A stretch of 64,000 bases of DNA from Casuarius casuarius (Eukaryota; Chordata; Aves; Casuariiformes; Casuariidae), in NCBI GenBank assembly GCA_003342895.1, contig PTFA01000085.1:3192459-3256458 (forward strand). Reading direction: 5' to 3'. Both the position numbers and the translations under genes were made by a program. The notes under the pieces were generated by a model. That model saw only the letters and a program-made list of their open reading frames with translations, was not told where the DNA came from and made no database searches. This document shows positions 28,301 through 40,300 of this stretch, piece by piece (the stretch's first letter is position 1; each line of letters opens with the position of its first letter).

Positions 28301-31300
28301 AGCAAAAGGTAAAATAAANTTTTAGACTTTTAGCTTCAATTTTGGGGGGAGGAAGTTAAAACAAGTACCAAATACTGTTCTGGCTAAAAGTGGCAGCTGC
28401 GTAACTCTCTAGGTGCTTTGCCTCAACCCAAATCCCAGTGACATATCTCAGCTGCCACAGAGCAATGCTGAGCACCTCTTGGAAAAGAGGAGCCTTCTCT
28501 TTTTCTAGCCTTTCACTANGTTTTTGAAGAGAAGTCTGTTGGAAGACACAAATGTCCAGCACCAGAATACAGGCTAGTGATTAAGCTCTTGTTCAAAAGC
28601 TTCCTGCTCAGAAGACTCTTGCAAATTTTTACAATTTTACCAGCAATTTAATTGCACAGTGTCCAGCAGTACATCCAGCAGTCTTTGCTACCGTTAGTGC
28701 AGCATGAGAAATTAATTTTCTTCCCAGATTCGTGGTTGCTATATCTTCCTCATCCACTAAGGGGCAGCTGGAGTCTTGAATGTCAATCNACAGCCCTTTG
28801 AAAGATAACTTACAAATGGCTTCTGTTTCTTCTTCTTTCTGCCACCCTATTAAGGCAGTGTGTATTGTGAAAGTTAANTATATCGTATTTTGCCTGTTAT
28901 TTCACTTCTAATTAATTTCTCTGCTGCACCACAGCAAACTCCCTCATGTCAAGTCCTAACTGAGCCCCAGTTGCTGAGAGTTCCTGCAGCTTCCAACCCC
29001 TACTGATGGTTTTTGTTGTATTCTGATTTCTTCCTCCATTCCTTCCCTCTTCTTTCCATTTCGATCAGTTTTAATTTTAAAATAAGGTGCTTGATTCAGT
29101 GCGTGCCATGTTTGTTCTTGGGGCTTCAAGTAAATTCTGCCAGTCTTGAGGCACGCAGAGGGATCGATTGCCTTCAACTTTGCAGTTACGCAGTAATACT
29201 TTGAAACCGCAGGACTGCACCAGCTGTTTTAGCCTGCCTGCTGTAGGGGTGGCAGGCTCACAAACACCCTCAAGTCAAGAGAGAATTTTTTCTCTTCATT
29301 TCCCCATTCTGCACTTGAGAGCATGTGACTTTCTGAGTAAGAGTTGCCGGTAGCTCAGATGCTGCATACCCTTTCAGTTTTCTGCTTCGTTTTGTCAGCG
29401 ANGAAGGGAACGCTGATTGCAGAATTTCCTTTGAACATGCTTAGGGAATCCTGCAGGTCACCAGACATGCATTTTCAGCCCTTAAAGACAATCCAGATCA
29501 TAGAGTCTCTCATGTAGTCTTGCAGCAAACTCATTTGACCAAGTTTAGCTTGTTTTGCTTATAAGCAACATCAGCTGAATGAAATGAAAGCCTAGTTTAA
29601 TACTGGTGAGTATCCATGCAAGGCTTTAGCACAGTCTAAAATTATACTTTTAATGAATTCAGATTAATTTTCCTGATTGTTCCTGTAAGTCCGTTTCTAA
29701 GAGGACCTTTGTTGAAGGTCCCTTATTCCACTTTGAAAGTGGAATAACTACCTCTCAGTGGGCATGAAGAGTACCCATGTAGGGAGTTAGTGTGTAGTAG
29801 CCAGAAGTTTATAAATTAACATCTTAGTTTACTCTGTACAGGCTTCTTTTTGTAGAGGAGTTTGAAATGAAGTGACCTAAGCAATTTTAATGGTCACTGT
29901 CTTTGTGAAAAACAGTTCTTACAAGGGCATTTATGTGGTTTAACCAATTGCTTTAAACTGATACTTTTATTTTATTTACTGTAACTTTCTTGAGTGTTCT
30001 TACAGAAACTTGCTTAAAGATAAAGCTGTCCATTTGACAGCTATATGTTTCCTGAAATACACTGTACAAAATAGGCACATTTTTGTAAATATGTTTCTCC
30101 CACAAATTAGAAGCTCAGGTNATATTTGACAGACTCCATCAGATTCATGTTTTGAGATTTGATCTTATTAACAATGAAATTGGTTCTTTCTGTTGCTGAT
30201 CTCACTCTAGTTTTTCTAGAGTCAAACCTGACTCTGAGAGAAATGGGATCTGGAGGCAGTCATGGCAGTTCAGGCCACACCTGGACAGCTGTGCAGAAGT
30301 CTACCTAGGTCATTTACGTAGATGCCTAAAAATGGATTTTAAAGCCCAGTTTGAGCACTGGTTTTTAAACATCTGATCCAGCCAAATACTGATCTTCTAA
30401 GGTGAATTGCCAGACTGAATAGAATATCTNCAGGATTAATGGAGCCTTCTGTTTGCTTATAGAACTTGGACTGAATTTTCAGGTATCGCAGATTCAGTAG
30501 CACATCCCATACTGAAGTAGTGCATGCCGTGAGAGCACGGAGCAGTGACAGAGCATCAGAGACCTGAAACTTGTGTGTCATTGCTCACCAGCAGTCCCAT
30601 CTGTAAAAGCTCTCCTGAACCGCTGCTGTGGCTGTGAACGTGCTGGCCTGCGTTAGTGTGAGCAGCTGGCAGGGCTGGAGCTCCATGTCCCATTACATCC
30701 CATCTCCTTTCTGGTACTTCCATCAAATTTCAGAAAGAAAGTTTCTCCCACATATAAGTTATAGCAGTATTAATGCTGTTAAACATAAGTTGCTTTCAAC
30801 TAGTATNATGATGCTTCATTGTATTGTGTTAATTGCAGTTTCAAGTGCTTCACAGTTTGCAGGAATAATTCACTGGATCAGCCTAGTCATCCTGTCTGTT
30901 TTCTTTTCAGAGGTATGTATAATCAAAGATCTCACCACACACAGAAATGCAAAGTATTTCTTGTGCTGTCACTGAAACTGATGACAGTTTAACATTGATT
31001 TGGTTGTGAATAAATGCAGCACAGTGCACACTGTATTTTAAAAGNAAAAAAAATGAACAGTCACCATTCTTAATCGGCAAACTAAAAGTTCCTGTTTATA
31101 TTAGTGCTCTTTGTCAGTTGCCTAGAATTGGCATGGAAACGTGGAAGATACTGTCTTACAAATTATAATAAAAATGCTGCAAAAAAGATAATCATCTCTG
31201 AGTCACCACAGACTAGGACAGGGCTAGTTTCATCCCCTTGTTCTCGCAAAAATCTTGTTGCTATCACTGGGAATAAGGAATTCTTTCAGGAATAAAGATC

Positions 31301-34300
31301 GCTAGATTTATTTTACAGAAAGATCTGTTTTAAGAATGGAATTATCTCATCTCACAATTTATGTAGGTTGTTTAGATATTCTAGATTGTTGCATCTCACC
31401 TGCATTATTAGTATATAGAAAGATAAAGTCCATTAAGAGAATGAAACAAATGGTGAATTTCTTTGCAAATACTTGTATGATTGTATGCATTGGAAAAGGC
31501 TGTAGTCATGATATAACAAATAACCAAATCGGGATAATTTGTTTTAGTTTTCAACTTTATTCCAAAAAGAAGTAATCTATATTGAGACATTTAGACTACA
31601 TCTGAAATGTCCCAAAATATNTATTTAAGTTATTTTTCCAGGTCATAATCTATTACTCATTACAAAAAAACTGTTATATATTTATGTTTCTTAAATTATA
31701 CCATTTTGTATGTTGGAAGACATCCTGGACTTGCATATTTTTTTAAAAANATTTCTAGTTCCATGGAAGAAAATATTATCATTCAAAAAGAACTTAGTCT
31801 TCACTCTGGTAAATTTAGATGAAGGTTTTTTTAAAAAAAAAAAAAGTTCAGAAACTGGGAGCTGTGATATCTGCAAATGATCGGATAAGTTACTTGAGTT
31901 GAATTCATGCTCATCATATTATACCAGTTTTTTTCCATGGTTCTAGTAATGAAATAAAGTTCTTTACATATATTATATCACTTTGTATTTCTGCTTGAGA
32001 CAGGGATATTATAGCTAGTGTTGCCTGAGTGCCAGTGTGCACTTTCTGAAAGGATTCCTTGATAACAGGCAGGGGTCTNGCAAGTGCTTTACATCCTGGC
32101 CTTGTGGGTGTTGCAGTTATGTGTATAGATATGATTCATTCTTACTTTTCCCATCCCTTGCCAGGGAACATGGGTTGTGGGGTACATGGAAACTGCCGGG
32201 ACAAAAATCTCTAAACAAGTGAGAAGTTTTGCAGCATCTTTGCTTTGTTCATTGCACATCGTGATTCTTGAAGGTTCCCGTTTGCTAGATGGAGTTGATT
32301 CTCTGTAAAGAAATCCTTTCCCCTCGCCCCCCAAATCTTTCATTTCTCCGGTGGAGATCAGCACCCTGGAGCTCCCTGAGCTTCTCAGCAGGATCAGCCT
32401 GAAACTGCCTGAAATTTTGCTGCTGGCAGCGTGGCTGCACACGCGCGCTCGCTTGGGCTTCCTGGCTGGCTGCAGCGTGTCTCTCAGCAGCTTCTCCTGT
32501 GGTCCTCAGTTTCCTTCTGCTGCGTGTCGTCTCAGTCCTGTTCGTTCCCTTGTACCACCAGCCACTTTCCCCAAAGCCTGATGTGATGTCTTGCTCCTGT
32601 ATCCTTTCCATAATCCAGTTCATATGCTGACAGTTTTTGGCAGATCGTGTGTGGCAGCACAGGCAGGTCCTCAGGGCCGGCGTGGATATCGAACTCACCT
32701 GCCTCAAGGGAGAAATAGTTTCAGTTCTGCTGAGACAGGTGCCCGCATGAGGGGATGGACTGGCTCAGAAATACTTTGCAGGAAAGCAGTAACAGGACAC
32801 ACAGCCAAAGCTGATTGCCTGCTCACCACCCTCATTTCGTATCTGTACTGCATTTTCTCCTTCTCTCTGCATTAGGTATTTGGAATGATTTTTCTCTGTC
32901 TGCCTGCTGTCCTNGTTTTCATAAGCCTCTTACCACTCATTTTATTATCTGTTTCTGTCTTTCAAAATATCCTTTCACCTATTTGATTATGGTTTGAATT
33001 TACAATGACGAAAAATGAGGCTGTGAGGCAGCCATGTAAGGCACACAAAGGAGAGTGGATTTTTGGATATTGGTTCATCAAGTGAATTTTTGGCAGCTCA
33101 GAGTCCTTGACTGAGTTAAAGCAACAGAGATGGCTCCACNAAGCATCTGAGTGTGCTTCGAAGACCACAGATCAGGAACAAAATGAAGGTGTACCTTTGC
33201 CACTGAGGGGGTTTGCTGGGTATGGCCTCATGCCAGGTTGGCTTAATGGGCAACAGTACATCTATTTGTGTTGAAATGTGTCTCATCAAAAGAAAAACAC
33301 AGGGTTTAATTTTTTTCCCATCCAAATGGAAAGCTTTAACTTTCCAAGAGGTCATGAAATACTGCAAAAATTGCAGATCGGGGAAATCGGGATTTTTTTC
33401 TCCCATCTTCATTTTATTTACTCTTTTGGTGCCTTTGGAGGATTTTTGCTGCCTGATTCCCAATACTGTGAGTCAGCTGTCTTTGGAGTCGTGTGCTGGG
33501 AAGACAGCGTGTTACAGGGAGATTTTGCAGTCCGTGACTGTTCATGCCAGGATGATTTTCCAGAGATGAGCAGGATTAATTAGTTTGCTTGGATATAACA
33601 GGCAACTGCCAAGGGANGATTAGCCCTTCAGTCAGTGCCTTTTTCCCCAAAGCAGGAATTCAGGGTTTCTGGCNTTCAGAAAGGACAGTTTCCATAGCAA
33701 ATACCATATCCCGAGGTGGGATGTTTACTGTTTTCTCTCCAGTTTGGTTTCCATTAGTTACAAATGTGGATACATAATTCTCCAGAAAGGCCTCAACTCA
33801 GAGAACAAATACTACAAAGTTGTAACAGACCCTTGTAAAAAACCAGAAAACTTCCAGCGAAAATCTGAATGTTCTGGAAAAATATGACTGATTAAAAGCT
33901 GGTGCTGTGAAGTCACTGCAGGTCCTGACAGTCCTGTCCCGTGAGAGTTAAACAGGCACTGGCTTGCTTGGTTGAAGGGAAGGGGACAAACACGCCAGCA
34001 ACCAGCAACTGCCAGCAGAAGGGCTGCCAACAAAATTAAATAGCTACTCTCACAGCACTTTCCCGCTCTCGCTACACTTATGTTAGAGCCACAAGCCTTA
34101 AAGGAATTTATTGCACTCTGTTAATTTTATATTCTCCTTCTGTCACTGTCTGTGACTTTCCAACATTAAAATATCCTTATTCGAGTGAAGTGCACATCAA
34201 CTCTTTTTGCTTTTTTTCCAAATATTTGAACAGGATTTGCTAGTGGTGATGATTGTGTATGTTTGTCTCTGTTTACATACATCACTATGATTTGTCTGTG

Positions 34301-37300
34301 CACCAAATGTTACCCAGATGTTAAGACAGAAGAGAAGAGAAAGACACTTGGGGGGAAAAACCCCAGTACCAACAGCAAGGCAAGGCCGGGGTTACACCCT
34401 ATCAAGAGGGCAAATTCAGCCTTGGTAATAGTTGGCTGAGAAAAGGAAGATGGGGAATGTCACAGTGTTTTGGTAAGTGGATTGGAGTCTGCTTGTATTT
34501 TAATAGCCTTATCACATTGCCACAAAAACCTGGTTCTGTAGCTGCTGTTCTGTTCCACTGAGATTGATGAGAGCNTTTGTGTGCAAGAATTGGGTTCTTC
34601 AATATTAGTTGTTTGCATTGCTCTGTGTGTGCTTCACTCCGCCAAGCACTCAGGCATTCTGCTGACTTTCAGCCCGTGAGTATTTCCCTGCAAGTAACCA
34701 AGAGTGCTGGTGTGCTTCAAGTCAGGTAATCACCGAATTGTGACTGTAGCTGTGTCCAAGAAACGAGTTCTCTCTTTGAATAGAGTTCAGCGAGTCTGGG
34801 GTCCTAGCTGGAAAAGGATTTGTTTCATTAAGTATGTCTCAAAGTTCATATTAGATTTTCACTGTAAGAAGGAAAAAAATTCTGAGGCTTTATTCATCCT
34901 ATATATTAAAAGAAAGTGTTCACAGTAATCTCTGACACTTCACTTCCTGCTAATAGCAGCCCTTGGAAGGAATAAAGCCTCCTAAGGAAGACTCTACCGG
35001 TAGGGTTCTGTAAAAAATTAAAAAGGAAAAACATCCCAAACAACAGAACTAAAAGAAAATAATGTCCTTCCCATACAGATTTTTCATAACAACTCCTGAA
35101 GAATTTTATATTAGAGAAATCAGCTCTTTTACCTTTGTTACATTTTTAGTGATGCCTTGAGCAGCTAAGCAGAAAGATAATAATATTCTGCTAATTCTAT
35201 AATTCTTCCATATGCTGAAGTTTCTTTTCTGGATTCTTTCATTGCAGGTGCATGCTGCTTTCCTTGCAGAGCGTAAATGCACTGCTTTGTTGGCTGTGCA
35301 TGTTTTGAAGNGGTTGATGAGAGGGGCTCTAGGAACAAAGATGTGGATTTTATAAGCTAATATATTAGAAAATTAAATTTAAGCTTCCTTCTTTGTTTCG
35401 CTGGGTCTCTTAGCAGCTTTCATTGCTACTTGGTAGCAAGCATCCAGCACCTCTACATGGTGCACTAGAAGGATAAGAATTAGTGCTAGTGTAATCATGC
35501 CCAGAGGGAACTTCTGATGCAAAGTTGCTTAAGACCGGTTTTCTGTTCAATCTGCATTTACCTCATGGTAGTGTGCTATGTCTCCAGTAAACCATTCCTG
35601 TGCCCCAAAAGCCCTTTCAAATCAGTGCAGAGCTCTGTTTGACTTGTTATTGTTCTCTATATTCTAAGAACAAATATTATGAGACACGGCGGTGTTTGTG
35701 CAAAGGTGCCTTTATATATTCTGTGATATCATAATAGAGNATTAGTGGTAGTTAGTGTAAAAGACTGGACTGCATTATGTCTATTAGTGTCACCAAGCTT
35801 TTGGAGTTAATTATTTCTGTGTGCCCANGTGTGGTCCTAGAGCCGCAGCAGCTACAGAGCCCAGTGAGCGAGCAGTGTTTTGAACTGGCTATGGTGCGAG
35901 GTGAGGTCAGTGGTTATCCTTTCCCTTTCAGAGCCTTGCTAGAAGAGAACCCGTGTGAGGAGGATGCCTGTGCACTGGAAGCAGAAGGACAACTCTTTTA
36001 AAGACGCTAACACGTGCCTCCATGCCCTGGTGGCACGGGGGTAGTGTGCCCTTGGGCAACTAATGCAGCGTCTCAGGACAGGCACCCCCGAAGGTGGCAA
36101 AAGAAGGTTCTTCTAAGTAGTGAATGAGCTAAGGCCTCTGCAGAGTGCCCCAAACCGGAGANGTGAAGTATCACAGATGGGGTACCAGGTACTCTTTCTG
36201 GGAAAGATTTTGGTAAATATTTGGTCTTATGAGATATATCCCTAAGGCAGAAGCTTAATCTACAGAGTTTTGGTACAAGCCNGAGGTAAATGTCCTCTGT
36301 AACAGAATAGTTTTGTGGCAGTGGAAGGAGGGAAGCGCTCTGCCATAGACCCCTTTCCACCCCACNCCATCCACCATCTCTCTCTTGTACAACTACTACC
36401 CCATCTCGAAANGCAGCATTGCTCTCCTTTGCCATCAGCTGAACCTGGTGGGCCAGCTTCACCCCCTGTGCTGCCTCCTTTTGACTTCTTTACACTAAGG
36501 ATGAATCTGGCACAGTGAGTCATGGAGTAGTAAATTGTATATTAACTGTGCGAGCAATAAAGTATTTAAAATTACCGAATGTACAGTGCAGTCAGCTGAC
36601 CAATGTGGCTAACTCACGCAGATTGTGGGAATTCACTCGGCTGGCTCAGCAAAGGACTTGGCTAGGTTTCCCTGCAAAATTGGAGAGAGAACCTGCAGNA
36701 TCACACAGCTCTTCACGAACTTCACTGCAGAGCTGACGTTGTGCAAACAACTATGTATGGCCAAGGTGCACTGTCAACTTCAAAATTACATTTCTGCCTG
36801 AAAACGGTTTAAAAGTTTCTTTGTATCTGGTATTAATAAGTTATCGGAAACATTCAGCCCTTTAGCTTTTCTTAGTGCACAGGGCAGGCATTAAGTAATT
36901 ATTTAGTTTTTCTCAGGCTGAGGAAACAAAAAATGTATTTCTGATATAACTAAAAAATTGTATATGTTCAGGACTTCCTAATTAAAAGATTTCCAGTCAG
37001 GAAATGTTAAATTATTCTTTCTCAATTAGAAAAAAGCAAGTTGGCAGTGGCCTTTAAGAGAAAAGTACTCACGTTTATACTTAATGTTTGCATTCCAACC
37101 TGTGTATCCAAAAATGCAGAATGCCTGCAGTGTAATGCAAAACTTTGTGTGTGCATTTGCTACAGTGCTGAAAAATGTGTGCACATCAGTAAGAAAACAG
37201 CAGTGCTTCTTCCTTTTTTTTTTTTCTTTTCCTATTTCTTGTAGATGCTAATGTCAGTACAACAAATGGTACTGAGACATAACTAACATTTATGTTTGGA

Positions 37301-40300
37301 CTGTGATGAATGTTACAGTTGCAATTCTCTTAATTCATTTGTGTTTTTCAGTTTGGTCCATGTACACTACCTAGGAAGTTTCCTGGATTATTAATTTCTG
37401 TCTCTGTTTTTTCCAGATTCTGCTACAGATTCTTATTTTTAATGTGCTGTACAAAGAAAGTACATGACCAAATGCAATATGTATTTGTTTGAAATATATT
37501 TTTTATTGTTTGGGAAAAATATTTAAAATGTTATTTGTAAGTGACACCAATGCTTTCATTTCAGTCAAAGTATTTATGGCGTTGACTCTTTAGGATCCAA
37601 AACTGTGCAGGGAAATTTGCCCAGTGAAGTCCAAATTTTTGTGGTTCAGACTCCTCTGGGCAAGAGTTGTAAAGAGCAGTGCGGTGCGTTGCAGTCACGT
37701 GCCCGCTCCCCACACCGAGGGAGGGCAGAGGAAGCTAGAGCTAGTTTGGTGTTGCTGCTAGTACGGACTGGCCAGTGGGTTCCTGGGTGTCTCCTGGGCA
37801 GGAGTATCTCTGGATACGTGCAGTGTGGACTCACTTGCCATGCTGCTTTNGCTGGGCACCAAGGCGAAGCTTCCTGCCATGGCTTTTGTAGCTTCAGTGG
37901 TGATGTGCTGTGCTTTGCGCACAGTGACAAGCTGGTGGGTAGCGGCAGTGCGTAGCCTTAAGACGTGCCCTACAGACCAAATGGTTTTTAAACTTAACTC
38001 TCAGTTGTGTCTGGAGTTTGTTCGGAAGATTGCGTCTCTCAGCGGAGCTGCTGGGATCATTCAGTCCTCGTGCTCCAGCTTCCTTAGTCCGTTTGCTCCA
38101 GCTGTGAGCAGAGATGCTGATTATTTCTTTGTGACGTGCAAACCTGTCTTCTAGAGGTATTGCTGAGAACCGTTACTGCATTAAACGCCTGCCAAATAGA
38201 GACTTCCAGTCATTGCTGACTTGTGCTGATTCACATCAGCAGCCTAAAAATGAAAACATTTGCGCTAGCTTCCAACCCTTGGATCTGCTCAGACCCATTA
38301 ATATCGCAGTAGCGCAGTCTGATTTAAACACCCCAGTGAGGAATTAAAGAGGTAGAAAGGAAAAATACTTTTTTATGCTCCTAAACAGCTCTGTGTTAGG
38401 ATTGTGAGCCACTGTTTCTATTTTCTCTGTGCAGATATGCCTTATTATTTCAAAGACAAAATCTTTGTGCACACCTGCCCCAAGCAAGGAGGTTTTTCAC
38501 AAATGTGGTCTACACATAGAAGAAAACGAGCCAGATTTCTCTGCTGTCAGCAGGGTTGCTGCTGGGAAAGTTAGCATCCCAAGCNTTGAAGGAGGCTTTG
38601 CATTTCCTCATGCACGTCCCAGTGACTGCCTGTGAACTTGCTGTGGTGGACCCCAGGCTAGCTTATATAATTAAATTTGTGCGCTCCTGAGTACCTTGTG
38701 CTGAAGCATTTTGTGCATATTCTCAATGGGGAGCATGAGAGGTGCTTACCGAGGAGCTAAGGTACTTTTGTCCCAAAGTAGGAGTACTTCGGTTTTGCAG
38801 CAGCGTGTGCACTTACACCATGTGCTCGCATCCCATCACGCTGGTGAATATGGGATCATAGAGAAGCTGCTGTTGTGCAGCTCTTCCTCCTCATCTAGAC
38901 CCCCCTGCCCCCGGATTCATAAGGAAATGCCTGAGAATACTCTTATTCATAGGCTGCATTTGTAAAATGCTTTGGAAGGAAAAATGTTCTTTACACAGGA
39001 ATACAAAGACCAGCAGCCTTAGCAGTTCCTGGTATTTACTTAGAGTCTCATATGATTCTTTGTAGAGGAAACAGACGAGCATTCGCCCTTCTGGCTAGCG
39101 ACTCCTTTTTTCAGCTAGATGTAGCTGATGCTTCACCTGTGTCTTTTTTGCGTGAACAACCCTGCATGCTGATGGTATGGTGCTGGGCTCTGACCCGCGT
39201 ATCTCCTGCAGCAACGTCTCCCTCTGCAAAATGGGATTAAGGGCTGCTCTCCAGGTTTAGAGTGCCAACACAGAGCTCAGCGCAGTCATCCTAGGCCAAG
39301 CGCGGCAGCTGGGCTCGTGAGGTTCAAAGCCATTCATATGAACAGTACTGTTCGGAAAAATCCAGTGCCGTTCTGCAGTTAGTGTTGGTATGTTTGGCAT
39401 TAATTCAATGTTGGTTGGGATTTAATATGTTTGTGTTTGGAATGAAGAGGAGATGTGTATATTCATCACAGTCACTTTATACCTTTTTCTGCACAGTTTG
39501 TGGCATGATCACCCCTCACGCACAGGTCTGCTGAGCTCTCTGTCAGTTCTGTCCTTTAACAGAGAAATTAGCATTTTGATCTTCTTACACAGCTGCACAA
39601 TTAAGATCTTCATGCATGTAATGTGTGTTGAAATCTGAGTTTGATGTTGCTGTGGGCAGAAAATATCCCTACCGATTATGCTTTTATGTGAATTCAATTT
39701 CAATCATTAATTTGCTGATTGATTTTTTTATTGCATCTTCTGAAAGTATTAAAGCCAGGTTTAAAAAAAAAAGGGAAAGATGCCATTGGATTTTTTAATG
39801 GGAATTCACCATTGGTTCATTCTGTGTTCATTCTTTATTCCTCTTTCCTAGCTATTGATGCTACTCATAGCTGTTTCGCTTAATAGAGTAGGATCATGGA
39901 GATATTTTCTCCTTCCCCCTACAACTTTCTGGGATTTTATAGTAAGGCAATAGCCCTGTACTCTGGAGAGGGAAAATAATAGCCTCTGCTCTTCAGTTTG
40001 GCAGAATATCAGTAACTTCATACATTATTGGGGAGGAGGGGGGTAGAAATTTTTCTTAGAAAACAATAAGCATTGGCATATCCAAGATGGCAAGAAAAGA
40101 GAAACTCTCCCCATTCAAGCACCTCTGAGGGGGCCTGAGACCCAATCTTATATAGACTTGGGGGTTGGGGGGAGTTTCGGCAGTCTGAATCTCACAAAGC
40201 TGAAAGAGGAGCTGTAGGAGGGTGGAAAGGCTGATGAACATGGGACCTTGGAGCTCACTTAGGGAAGTTTTGCTGAGTCGATAGGGTGGTTGGAAGGCAG

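Larger units (their letters stand above)
25156..30838 (+). other. TMEM266: TMEM266 intron between S1 and S2 exons (5.7 kb)
   Basis: GT-AG intron. It holds a reverse-oriented MIR-like relic at 27515-27720 and the paired hairpins at 29700-29755. No coding sequence is recognised. Confidence 0.85.
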
